From Alloactinosynnema sp. L-07 (GTDB lineage: Bacteria > Actinomycetota > Actinomycetes > Mycobacteriales > Pseudonocardiaceae): DNA of 64,000 bases. The notes beneath the pieces were generated by a model, which was not told the origin of the DNA, ran no database searches, and was given only the letters and a program-made list of their open reading frames with translations. The DNA is taken from NCBI RefSeq assembly GCF_900070365.1, contig NZ_LN850107.1:4898001-4962000 (forward strand), given 5' to 3'. Shown here piece after piece: positions 45,082 to 52,896 of this stretch. Every line of letters begins with the position of its first letter. Position 1 is the first letter of the stretch. Made by a program: the position numbers and the translations under genes.

Positions 45082-46065
45082 TCAGTTCCCCGATCGGGCC
45101 TTGAGGGGTTCCCACCAGCCGCGGTTGTCGGCGTACCACTTGACGGTGGCCGCGAGACCGTCCTCGAACGGCACGCGGGGCGCGTATCCGAGTTCGGTGC
45201 TGATCTTGGTGATGTCGACCGAGTAGCGGCGGTCGTGGGCCTTGCGGTCGATGACCGGCTGGACGAACGACTCGTCGGTGCCGGTGGACTCCAGCAGCAG
45301 CGTGGTCAGTTCGCGGTTGTTCAGCTCGGTGCCGCCGCCGATGTTGTAGATCTCACCCGGCCTGCCGCCGTCGGCGACGAGTTGGATGCCGTGGCAGTGG
45401 TCGTCGACGTGCAGCCAGTCGCGCACGTTGAGGCCGTCGCCGTAGAGGGGCACCTTCTTGCCGTCGAGCAGGTTGGTGGTGAACAGCGGGATGACCTTCT
45501 CCGGGAACTGGTACGGCCCGTAGTTGTTGGAGCACCGGGTGACACACACCGGCAGCCCGTGGGTGCGGAAGTACGAGCGGGCCATCAGGTCCGAGGACGC
45601 CTTCGACGCCGAGTACGGCGAGTTCGGCTCCAGCGGATGGGTCTCCGGCCATGAGCCGTGCTCGATCGACCCGTAGACCTCGTCGGTCGACACGTGCACG
45701 AACTTGCCGACCTTGGCCTCCAGGGCCGCCTGCAGCATCGTCATCGTGCCGAGCACGTTGGTCCGGACGAACTCCGACGACCCGGCGATGGACCGGTCGA
45801 CATGGGACTCGGCGGCGAAGTGGACGACCAGGTCCACCCCGGACATCACCGACGCGACGGTCTCGGCGTCGCAGATGTCGCCATGCACGAACCGCAGCCG
45901 GGGGCTGTCGGCGACCGGGGCCAGGTTCTCCCGGTTGCCCGCGTAGGTGAGCTTGTCGAGGACGACCACCTCGGCGTCGGCGAGGGTCGGATAGGCGCCG
46001 GACAGTGCCTGCCGCACATAGTGCGATCCGATGAACCCGGCTCCGCCCGTGACCAAAACCCGCAT
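45082..46065 (-). CDS. rmlB: dTDP-glucose 4,6-dehydratase
   Basis: 327 aa from ATG 46063-46065 (MRVLVTGGAGFIGSHYVRQ), with GGAG five bases upstream. VHFAAESHVDRSI, VHVSTDEVYGSI, SPYSASKASSDLMARSY (Tyr-x3-Lys) and the substrate block NNYGPYQFPEKVIPLF are hallmarks. It converts dTDP-glucose to dTDP-4-keto-6-deoxyglucose. Together with rmlD it supplies rhamnose; in M. tuberculosis rmlB lies elsewhere, so this pairing is a local difference. Confidence 0.96.
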   Translation of the reverse strand: MRVLVTGGAGFIGSHYVRQALSGAYPTLADAEVVVLDKLTYAGNRENLAPVADSPRLRFVHGDICDAETVASVMSGVDLVVHFAAESHVDRSIAGSSEFVRTNVLGTMTMLQAALEAKVGKFVHVSTDEVYGSIEHGSWPETHPLEPNSPYSASKASSDLMARSYFRTHGLPVCVTRCSNNYGPYQFPEKVIPLFTTNLLDGKKVPLYGDGLNVRDWLHVDDHCHGIQLVADGGRPGEIYNIGGGTELNNRELTTLLLESTGTDESFVQPVIDRKAHDRRYSVDITKISTELGYAPRVPFEDGLAATVKWYADNRGWWEPLKARSGN

Positions 46066-46223
46066 ATCGCTCCGCCATTCCTCTCGGTTGCTGACCGAGT
46101 GTTTCATGTTCGCGGACCCTGTCGCCCACTCGTGCGGGTAATCGCCGCCGGTGCCGAAACCCTTACCGATGCCACCTGGGTAATCTGAACGGTGGGACGG
46201 GTCGGGGATGGGGAGGAGCGCTC

Positions 46224-47810
46224 GTGGGCGAGCGTGCGCGGTGGTTGGGCACGCAGGCCGTGCGGACGGTCGCGTTTCTGTTGTCCTCCGCCGTACTCGC
46301 CGGTACGGCCTACGGCTGGTGGACGGTGGGCGACGTCGACGCCAACACCGTGACCACCGACGTGATCGCCGAGGACGTCGGCACCCGCCCGGTGCCGCTC
46401 GACGGCGCGATCGACATGCTGCTGGTCGGCATGGACAGCCGCACCGACGCCTTCGGCAACCCGCTGCCCAAGGAAGTGCTCCAGCTGCTCAACGGCGGCA
46501 AGGTCGACGGCGAGCGCAACACCGACACCATGATCCTGGTGCACATCCCCGTCGACGGGACCCGAGCGATCGCCTTCTCCTTCCCGCGTGACTCGTGGGT
46601 CGACATCGGCGAGGGCTTCGGCAAGCACAAGCTCAACTCGGCGTTCGTCTACGCCTACACCGACGCCCGCAAGACACTGGCCGCCCAGGGCGTGACCGAC
46701 CAGAAGGAACTCGACCAGCGGGCCACCGTCATCGGCCGCAAGAACCTGATCGCCACGATCGAGCGGCTGGTCGGCAACGCGGTCAAGATCGAGCGGTACG
46801 CCGAGGTCAACCTGGCCAGCTTCTACGAGGTCACCAAGGCCATCGGCGGCGTCGAGGTGTGTCTGAACAACGCGGTCAGCGAGCCCAAGTCCGGCGCCAA
46901 CTTCGCCGCGGGCCGCCAGACCATCTCCGGCAAGGAGGCGCTGTCTTTCGTCCGGCAGCGCTACGACCTGCCCAACGGCGACCTCGACCGGATCGTGCGC
47001 CAGCAGGTGTTCCTGGCCGCGCTGGCCGACAAGGTGCTCTCCGCCGACATGCTGACCAACCCGTCCAAGGCGCGCGACCTGATCGGCGCGGTCCAGCGGT
47101 CGGTGGTGCTGTCGAAGAACTGGAACCTGTCCACGTTCGCCGCCCAGATGCAGGGCCTCAGCGGCGGCAACATCGAGTTCCGCACCATCCCCACCGAGGG
47201 CGACGCGAAGATCGGCGGGGCGGACGTGATCAAGGTCGACCCGGCCAAGGTGCACGAGTTCGTCGCCCGGCTGACCGGGTCCCCGGTCCGGCCGTCCACC
47301 TCGGGCTCCCCGTCGGCGACGACCCGGCCCACCACCACGACCCCCACGGCGAGCGACCTGTTCCCGGAGTCGACGACGACCACCACCAAAGCCACGATCA
47401 ACGGCATCACCGTGGACGTCCGCAACGGCTCGAACACCGTCGGCCTTGCGGGCGACGTCCTCGACGAACTCTCGGGCCTGGGCTTCGGCCGCGGGCAGAC
47501 GACCGACACCGCGGTGCAGTCCGGCTCGGTCATCCGCTACCCGAGGGGCGAGCTGGCCACGGCCAAGCAGGTGGCCACCTCGCTGGCGGGCCCGTTCGTC
47601 TTCGAGGAGGACCGGACCCTGCCCACCGGCCGCATCCGGATCGTCCTGGGCACCAGCTACCAGGTCGGCGACTCGCTGACCGGCGACCGGCTGCTGAGAT
47701 TCGAGCCACCTGAGCCGACCGGATCGTCCACGCCGAGCACGACGACATCGCCGAGCAACACCGCGCCGCCGCCGAAGATCGAGGCGGGCGGGCTCAACTG
47801 CGTGAACTGA
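46224..47810 (+). CDS. LytR-CpsA-Psr (LCP) family protein with LytR_C domain
   Basis: 528 aa from GTG 46224, with GGGGAGGAG five bases upstream. One N-terminal membrane helix (about 14-33), then the extracellular LCP domain with MLLVGMDSRTDAFG, NTDTMILVHIPVDG and FSFPRDSWVDI (pyrophosphate-binding Asp/Arg), and SFVRQRYDLPNGDLDRIVRQQ. A Ser/Thr linker precedes the LytR_C domain (ITVDVRNGSNTVGLAGDV). LCP proteins such as CpsA/Lcp1 ligate arabinogalactan or teichoic acid to peptidoglycan. Equivalent to Rv3267 by position. Confidence 0.94.
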   Translation: MGERARWLGTQAVRTVAFLLSSAVLAGTAYGWWTVGDVDANTVTTDVIAEDVGTRPVPLDGAIDMLLVGMDSRTDAFGNPLPKEVLQLLNGGKVDGERNTDTMILVHIPVDGTRAIAFSFPRDSWVDIGEGFGKHKLNSAFVYAYTDARKTLAAQGVTDQKELDQRATVIGRKNLIATIERLVGNAVKIERYAEVNLASFYEVTKAIGGVEVCLNNAVSEPKSGANFAAGRQTISGKEALSFVRQRYDLPNGDLDRIVRQQVFLAALADKVLSADMLTNPSKARDLIGAVQRSVVLSKNWNLSTFAAQMQGLSGGNIEFRTIPTEGDAKIGGADVIKVDPAKVHEFVARLTGSPVRPSTSGSPSATTRPTTTTPTASDLFPESTTTTTKATINGITVDVRNGSNTVGLAGDVLDELSGLGFGRGQTTDTAVQSGSVIRYPRGELATAKQVATSLAGPFVFEEDRTLPTGRIRIVLGTSYQVGDSLTGDRLLRFEPPEPTGSSTPSTTTSPSNTAPPPKIEAGGLNCVN

Positions 47811-47856
47811 CCCCTATTACAGTCCGTGTCCGTCTAGCCTGTGACCAGGCTTGGGG

Positions 47857-48023
47857 CTAGTGGTGAGTCCATGAACGTTGTCGGGCTATCGGCGGATCCA
47901 GGTTTCCGCTGGGCGTGCCGCCGGAATGCCGCTCGTACTGGGTGTACTTGGGCGTTCCGGCGGTGCGCCCAGCGGGAAGCTGGGCCGTCGAGAGCCCGGC
48001 AACGTTCGTGGACACACCACTAG
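47857..48023. mobile_element. MITE-like element, copy 2
   Basis: 167 bp bounded by CTAG. Its 31-nt ends are inverted repeats with three mismatches (CTAGTGGTG, GTCCA, GAACGTTG, CGGGCT). The core reads GCTGGGCGTGCCG, GGGTGTACTTGG and CGGTGCGCCCAG, the same order of motifs as in the reverse complement of 15478-15645. It inserts 47 bp after one LCP gene and ends 19 bp before the start of the next. A frame running through it is not a real N-terminal extension. Confidence 0.75.
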
Positions 48024-48042
48024 GCAATCGGGGGGACGGAAC

Positions 48043-49221
48043 GTGGCGGGGCGGGCGGGGAAGACCTGGCTGATTGTCGGCCGGTCCGTGATCGCGCTGG
48101 TGTCGGCCGCCGCGCTGGCGGCGATGGGCGCGGTCTGGTTCCAAGTCGATCAGCTGCAGGAGAGCGTCAACACGACCGACGCCATCGCCGCCGCGGCCAA
48201 CGCCCCCGACGCGCCGTCCGCCGATGACGGCGCCAACGACATCCTGGTCGTCGGCAACGACACCCGAACCGACCTGCAGGGCCGCCCACTGTCGGCAAGG
48301 GTGCTGCGCGAACTGCGCACCGAGGCAACGGACACGATCAACACCGACACCCTGATCCTGCTGCGGCTGCCGCGCAACGGGGGCAAGAGCTTCGCCATCT
48401 CCATCCCGCGCGACACCTACGTCGCCGTCCCCGGCCACCGCGAAGAGAAGATCAACGGCGCGTATGGGGTCATCAAGGCCAAGACCGCGCAGTCGATGGT
48501 CGACGGCGGCGAGCGCGACCGGGAGAAGATCGAACGCGAGTCCGACAACGCGGGCCGTACGGCGCTGGTCCAGTCGGTCCAGGGTCTGACCGGCGTGCGC
48601 GTCGACCACTACGTCGAGGTCACGCTGTACGGCTTCTACCTGCTCACCGAGGCCATCGACGGCGTCGACGTGTGCCTGAACCGCTCGACCAGCGACCCCG
48701 ACTCCGGCGCGAACTTCCGCCGCGGCCAGCAAACCGTCCGCGGCGGCGACGCGGTCGCCTTCGTCCGCCAGCGCAAGGGCCTCCCGCGCGGCGACCTCGA
48801 CCGGATCGTCCGCCAGCAGACCTTCCTCGCCTCGGCGATGAACAAGGTCCTCAGCGGCGGCACCCTGGCCGACCCTGGCAAGCTCAACAAGCTTGAGAAC
48901 GCGGTGGCCAAGACCGTGGTGATGGACCCCGGACTGCATTTCCTGGACCTGGTCAACCAGGCGCAAGCGCTTGCGTCGGGTGCGGTGGAGTTCGTGACCA
49001 TCCCGGTGACCGGCGTCGGCGCGCGCAACGACCGTGGGCAGAGCATCATCACCGTCGACCTGACCGCTGTGCACGCCTACATCAAGGGGCTGGCCACGGC
49101 CAACCCGCCGCCCGCCCCGCCACCGCCCTCGATGACCGAGGAGTCGAACCTTACCGGCGACCGCCTCCTCGACTTCGGCGCCCCCGCCGCGCTCAACACC
49201 GCCGCACCTTGCGTCTACTGA
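48043..49221 (+). CDS. LytR-CpsA-Psr (LCP) family protein, short form
   Basis: 392 aa from GTG 48043, with a GGGGGGACGGA ribosome site; the frame upstream crosses the MITE. Membrane helix at about 9-30, then ILVVGNDTRTDLQGRPL, NTDTLILLRLPRNGG, ISIPRDTYVAVPG and AFVRQRKGLPRGDLDRIVRQQ. It lacks the LytR_C domain. Tandem LCP paralogues could differ in acceptor or donor glycan. Transcription from the upstream LCP gene must cross the element. Confidence 0.93.
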   Translation: MAGRAGKTWLIVGRSVIALVSAAALAAMGAVWFQVDQLQESVNTTDAIAAAANAPDAPSADDGANDILVVGNDTRTDLQGRPLSARVLRELRTEATDTINTDTLILLRLPRNGGKSFAISIPRDTYVAVPGHREEKINGAYGVIKAKTAQSMVDGGERDREKIERESDNAGRTALVQSVQGLTGVRVDHYVEVTLYGFYLLTEAIDGVDVCLNRSTSDPDSGANFRRGQQTVRGGDAVAFVRQRKGLPRGDLDRIVRQQTFLASAMNKVLSGGTLADPGKLNKLENAVAKTVVMDPGLHFLDLVNQAQALASGAVEFVTIPVTGVGARNDRGQSIITVDLTAVHAYIKGLATANPPPAPPPPSMTEESNLTGDRLLDFGAPAALNTAAPCVY

Positions 49222-49233
49222 CCGGAGTTCCCC

Positions 49234-49908
49234 GTGAGCCTCACCGAGATCCTGCTTCGCCCGCTGCGCGCGCACTCCGCGAAGCCGTTGATCACCCACT
49301 ATGACGACACGGCGGGCACGCGGGTCGAGTTGTCGGTGGCGACGGTGGCCAACTGGGCGGCGAAGACGGCGAACTGGCTGGTCGAGGAGCACGACGTCGA
49401 GCCGGGTACGCCGGTCTCGGTGCGGCTGCCCGCGCACTGGCAGACCGCGGGCATCCTGCTCGGCGCGTGGTGGTGCGGCGCGCACGTCACCGATGAGGAC
49501 CCGGTGGTGACCTTCGCGGTGCCGGGCGCGGACGGTGACGGTGCCGTGGCGTCGGTGTCGCTGGACCCGATGGGCCGCGACCTCGGCGGCTCGACGGGTG
49601 GGCTGGTCGACTTCGTCGGCGAGGCCCGCATGTTCGGTGACGACTTCTTCGGCGCGACGGTCGACGGTTCGACGCCCGCGCTTGCAGGGTCCACTGTAGA
49701 CGAGGTGGTCGCCGCGGCGAGGGCTCTGGGGGAGAACTACGGTGCGGGCGCACGGGTCCTGTCGACTCGCGAGTGGACGGTGCCCGACGGCGTTCTGGCC
49801 GCCGTGGTCGCGCCGCTGGCGGTGGGCGGGTCGATCGTCCAGGTCAGCAACCCCAGCCGCCTCGACGCCCACCGCACCAGCGAGCGGACCACGTTCGACC
49901 TGCTCTAG
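49234..49908 (+). CDS. TIGR03089 family protein (truncated acyl-adenylate enzyme fold)
   Basis: 224 aa from GTG 49234, with GGAG six bases upstream. LTEILLRPLRAHSAKPLITHYDD and ELSVATVANWAAKTANWLVEE resemble the N-terminal part of AMP-binding enzymes, while the catalytic C-terminal half is absent. The family is actinobacterial and of unknown function; it always lies near the LCP gene (Rv3268). 12 bp after the LCP stop, so co-transcribed. Overlaps the convergent MFS gene by 4 bp. Confidence 0.85.
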   Translation: MSLTEILLRPLRAHSAKPLITHYDDTAGTRVELSVATVANWAAKTANWLVEEHDVEPGTPVSVRLPAHWQTAGILLGAWWCGAHVTDEDPVVTFAVPGADGDGAVASVSLDPMGRDLGGSTGGLVDFVGEARMFGDDFFGATVDGSTPALAGSTVDEVVAAARALGENYGAGARVLSTREWTVPDGVLAAVVAPLAVGGSIVQVSNPSRLDAHRTSERTTFDLL

Positions 49909-51113
49909 ACCACGACCGGTTCGTCTAGCAGGTCCCGGATCCGGCGGACCTCGCTGAACCACAGCGCCACGGGCGCGAGGAACGCCAGCGCGCAGAACAC
50001 CCACAGCGTCGTCCGGGTATCGATCACCGTCGACACCACACCCGCTGCCAGCGCGCCGACCGGGATAGCGCCCCAGGAGACGAAGCGGACCGTCGCCATC
50101 ACCCGCGACAGCAGGTCCGGTGGGCTCGCGACCTGACGGTGGGTCCGGGTGGAGATGCTGAACACCACGACGCCCGCGCTGAACCCGGCCGCTCCCAGCG
50201 CGAACAGCACCATTCCCCAGCCACCCGCCCCGGCCGGGTGCAGCAGGCAGCACGCCGCGCCGAAAGCCGACGCGGCGAGGATCGCCCGGGCGCTGCCCAT
50301 GGCGTTGACCAGCCGGGTCGCCAGTGTCGCCCCGATCAGCGCGCCGACGCCGTCGAAGGCGACGAGCAGACCGACCACGGCGGGCGCGGCACCGAGATCG
50401 CGGACCAGGAACACGGGCACGAGCGCCATCAGGGCGCCGTTGACGAAGTTGATCGAGGTCGCGCCCAGCACGCACGGGCGCATGACCGGGTGCCGCAGGA
50501 CGAACCGCAGGCCGTCGCGGATCTGCGTCCGCATCGGCGGCGCCGACTCGGGCTGGGGCGCGTTCCCTGACGGCAGCTTGCGCAGCAGCGCGGCGGAGAC
50601 CAGGAAGCTGACCGCGTCGATCACCAAGGTCGGGACCGCGCCGAGGAGCTGGACCAGCAGGCCGCCGAGTCCGGGTCCACCGAGGTGGGTGGTCGAGTGG
50701 GTGGCCGAGATCAGGCTGTTCCGGGCCGTCAACTCGTCCTTGGCGACGATCGACGGCAGGAAGGTCGCGTTGCCCACGTCGAAGACCACGTTCGCCAAGC
50801 TGATCACCAAGGCGGCCGCGACCAGGTGGACCAACGTCAGTTCGCCGAGCCACCAGGCCAGGGGGATGGATCCGATCGCCGCGGCGCGGATCAGGTCCAT
50901 GGCCACCTGCGTGCCGCGCAGCGGCAGCCGCCGCACGATCACGCCCGCGGGCAGGCCGATCAGGATCCAGGCGGCGTAGGACGCCGCGGCGACCAAGCCG
51001 ACCTCGAAGGCCGACGCGCCCAGCACCGTCACCGCCACCAGTGGCAGCGCGACCGCCGTCACCGCCGTGCCAACCTGGCTGATCGCGCCCGCCGCCCAGT
51101 ACCGCCAGAACAT
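49905..51113 (-). CDS. MFS transporter (EntS-like MFS_3 type)
   Basis: 402 aa with about twelve membrane helices. GLPAGVIVRRLPLRGTQVAMDLIRAAA is the loop 2-3 region and ANVVFDVGNATFLPSIVAKDELTARNSLISATHSTTHLGGPGLGG the typical drug/siderophore exporter block. Probable efflux pump; substrate unknown. Divergent from the HxlR-peroxiredoxin gene with a palindromic operator between, so likely under its control. Confidence 0.9.
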   Translation of the reverse strand: MFWRYWAAGAISQVGTAVTAVALPLVAVTVLGASAFEVGLVAAASYAAWILIGLPAGVIVRRLPLRGTQVAMDLIRAAAIGSIPLAWWLGELTLVHLVAAALVISLANVVFDVGNATFLPSIVAKDELTARNSLISATHSTTHLGGPGLGGLLVQLLGAVPTLVIDAVSFLVSAALLRKLPSGNAPQPESAPPMRTQIRDGLRFVLRHPVMRPCVLGATSINFVNGALMALVPVFLVRDLGAAPAVVGLLVAFDGVGALIGATLATRLVNAMGSARAILAASAFGAACCLLHPAGAGGWGMVLFALGAAGFSAGVVVFSISTRTHRQVASPPDLLSRVMATVRFVSWGAIPVGALAAGVVSTVIDTRTTLWVFCALAFLAPVALWFSEVRRIRDLLDEPVVV

Positions 51114-51130
51114 GTCGCCCCCAGTTCGCG

Positions 51131-51160
51131 AGTAAGTTCCTATTCGGAACTCACTATACT
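51131..51160. promoter_or_regulatory. HxlR operator and promoter between the exporter and regulator genes
   Basis: AGTAAGTTCC (51131-51140) and GGAACTCACT (51146-51155) form a 10-5-10 inverted repeat with one mismatch. A good -10 box TATACT (51155-51160) for the plus-strand regulator gene abuts it, so a bound protein would block that promoter. Confidence 0.75.
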
Positions 51161-51187
51161 GAGGTGGTCAGCCGAGAAGCGAGGGCC

Positions 51188-52057
51188 ATGAAACACAGCG
51201 ATCTGTCCGACGCCGAGTGCGCGATCGCGCAGGCCCTCGGCGTTGTCGGCGACTGGTGGACCCTGCTGGTCGTGCGCGACATCGCGGGCGGGGTCACCCG
51301 GTTCGACGCGCTGCAACGCGAACTCGACGTCAGCCGCAAGACCCTCACCGAGCGGCTGAAGTCGTTGGTGGAGAACGGTGTCGTGGCCAAACACCGCTAC
51401 AGCGACCACCCGCCGCGCTTCGAGTACCGACTCACCGACGCGGGACTCGGCCTGCTCCCGGTGCTCATCTCGCTGCAGGACTGGGGCACCCGGTTCGTCG
51501 CCGGCGACGGATCCCTGACGGCGACGACCGCGCCGACGTCCGCCGAGGCCCAGCGCGTGCAAGGCCTGCTCGGACACCGCGTTCCCGAACTCGCGCTGCG
51601 GTCGTCGCGCGACGAGCCGACCGACCCGGCCGACCGCTGGACCGTCCTCTACTGCTTCCCCGGCGCGTTCGCGCCCAACAGCAACCCGTTCCCGCCCGGC
51701 TGGTTCGACATCCCCGGCGCGGCCGGGTGCACACTGGAGGCGATGACCTACCGCGACCGGCACACGTCTTTCGCCGCGCGGGGCGTGCGAGTGCGCGGGA
51801 TCAGCACCCAGCGGCCGGACCAACTGCGGGCGTTCGCCGACCACGCCGACCTGCCGTTCGACCTGCTCTCCGACGAGGATCTGCGCTTCGCGGCGGCCCT
51901 GCGACTGCCGACGTTCCGGGCCGCCGGGGTCGACCGGCTCAAGCGGCTCACCCTGGTGGTCGACCCGGCGCGGACGATCCGGTTCGTCCAGTTCCCGATC
52001 ACCGACCCCGCCGCGTCGGTCGACGAAGCCCTTGCCCAGCTAACTTACTTGAAGTAA
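51188..52057 (+). CDS. HxlR-type regulator fused to a peroxiredoxin-like domain
   Basis: 289 aa from ATG 51188 with AAGCGAGGG upstream. The N-terminal HxlR winged helix (about 5-100) has ECAIAQALGVVGDWWTLLVVRDIAGGVTRFDALQRELDVSRKTLTERLKSLVENGVV. The C-terminal domain (about 145-285) matches the atypical peroxiredoxin family: VLYCFPGAFAP, IPGAAGCTLEAMTYRDRHTSF, LSDEDLRFAAALRLPTF. The first Cys (AAGC) is kept, but the second expected Cys (QSC in relatives) is Met. A redox-sensing repressor is the natural inference. Confidence 0.88.
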   Translation: MKHSDLSDAECAIAQALGVVGDWWTLLVVRDIAGGVTRFDALQRELDVSRKTLTERLKSLVENGVVAKHRYSDHPPRFEYRLTDAGLGLLPVLISLQDWGTRFVAGDGSLTATTAPTSAEAQRVQGLLGHRVPELALRSSRDEPTDPADRWTVLYCFPGAFAPNSNPFPPGWFDIPGAAGCTLEAMTYRDRHTSFAARGVRVRGISTQRPDQLRAFADHADLPFDLLSDEDLRFAAALRLPTFRAAGVDRLKRLTLVVDPARTIRFVQFPITDPAASVDEALAQLTYLK

Positions 52058-52061
52058 GTTA
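52041..52061. promoter_or_regulatory. Perfect 21-bp palindrome overlapping the regulator stop, ahead of the SDR gene
   Basis: TAACTTACTT-G-AAGTAAGTTA is perfect over ten bases each side. It contains the TAA stop of the HxlR fusion and ends 17 bp before the GAGGAGG site of the SDR gene. The half-site AGTAAGTT is shared with the operator at 51131, pointing to the same regulator. Confidence 0.75.
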
Positions 52062-52089
52062 CCGGGGGTAACACCTTCGAGGAGGCAGC

Positions 52090-52896
52090 GTGGAGTCGTT
52101 CGCGGGCAAAGTCGCCGTCGTCACCGGGGCGGGGTCGGGAATCGGCCGGGCGCTGGTCCGGGCGCTGGTCGCCGAGGGGGCCAAGGTCGCCGCGTCGGAC
52201 ATCGACAAGGCGGGCCTGGCCGAGACCGCGGCGCTCGCGGGCGTCGCCGTGCGCACCTACGAACTAGACGTCGCCGACCGCGACGCCATCTACGCCCACG
52301 CCGCCGAGGTGGTCGCGGACTTCGGCCGGGTCGACCTAGTGATCAACAATGCGGGCGTCGCCCTGCGTGGATCGGTCCGCGAGATGAGCGACGAAGACCT
52401 GCGGTGGATCATGGACATCGACTTCTACGGGGTGGCCCACGGCTCGCGCGCGTTCCTGCCGCACCTGGTCGCCAGCAAGGGCCACCTGGTCAACGTCTCC
52501 AGCGTGTTCGGGCTGATCGGCGTGCCGACGCAGAGTGCCTACAACGCGGCCAAGTTCGCCGTCCGCGGCTTCACCGAGGCGCTGCGCCAGGAGATGCGGC
52601 TGGAGGGCACCAAGGTCGGGGTATCGTGCGTGCACCCGGGCGGCATCAAGACCAACATCGCCCGCAACGCCCGGACCTCGGACCCCACCCAGGCTTCCGC
52701 GTTCGTGAAGGCGCTCGACCGGGTCGCCATGACCAGCCCGGAGAGCGCCGCCCGCACGATCCTCGACGGCGTGCGGCGCGACCGGGCCCGCATCCTCATC
52801 GGCCCGGACGCGTACGTGGTCGACCTGCTCCCGCGGCTGCTCGGCTCGTTCTACCAGCCGCTGGTCACCCTGTTCTCAAAGCGACTGTCACCCTGA
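52090..52896 (+). CDS. Short-chain dehydrogenase/reductase
   Basis: 268 aa from GTG 52090 with GAGGAGG upstream. TGAGSGIGRALVRALV binds NAD(P), NNAGVAL follows, and the catalytic set is Ser (NVSSVFGLIG), Tyr and Lys (SAYNAAKFAVRG). The long C-terminus (to residue 268) resembles the 'SDR with VVDLLPRLLGSFYQPLV' group. Substrate unknown. A palindrome shared with the HxlR operator precedes it, so it is probably a target of that regulator. Its 3' end overlaps the opposing pseudogene by 32 bp. Confidence 0.92.
   Translation: MESFAGKVAVVTGAGSGIGRALVRALVAEGAKVAASDIDKAGLAETAALAGVAVRTYELDVADRDAIYAHAAEVVADFGRVDLVINNAGVALRGSVREMSDEDLRWIMDIDFYGVAHGSRAFLPHLVASKGHLVNVSSVFGLIGVPTQSAYNAAKFAVRGFTEALRQEMRLEGTKVGVSCVHPGGIKTNIARNARTSDPTQASAFVKALDRVAMTSPESAARTILDGVRRDRARILIGPDAYVVDLLPRLLGSFYQPLVTLFSKRLSP

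Noticed and set aside
47878..48042. Extended N-terminus for the second LCP protein
   Set aside because: The extra codons are the MITE sequence; a ribosome site and the membrane helix place the start at 48043.
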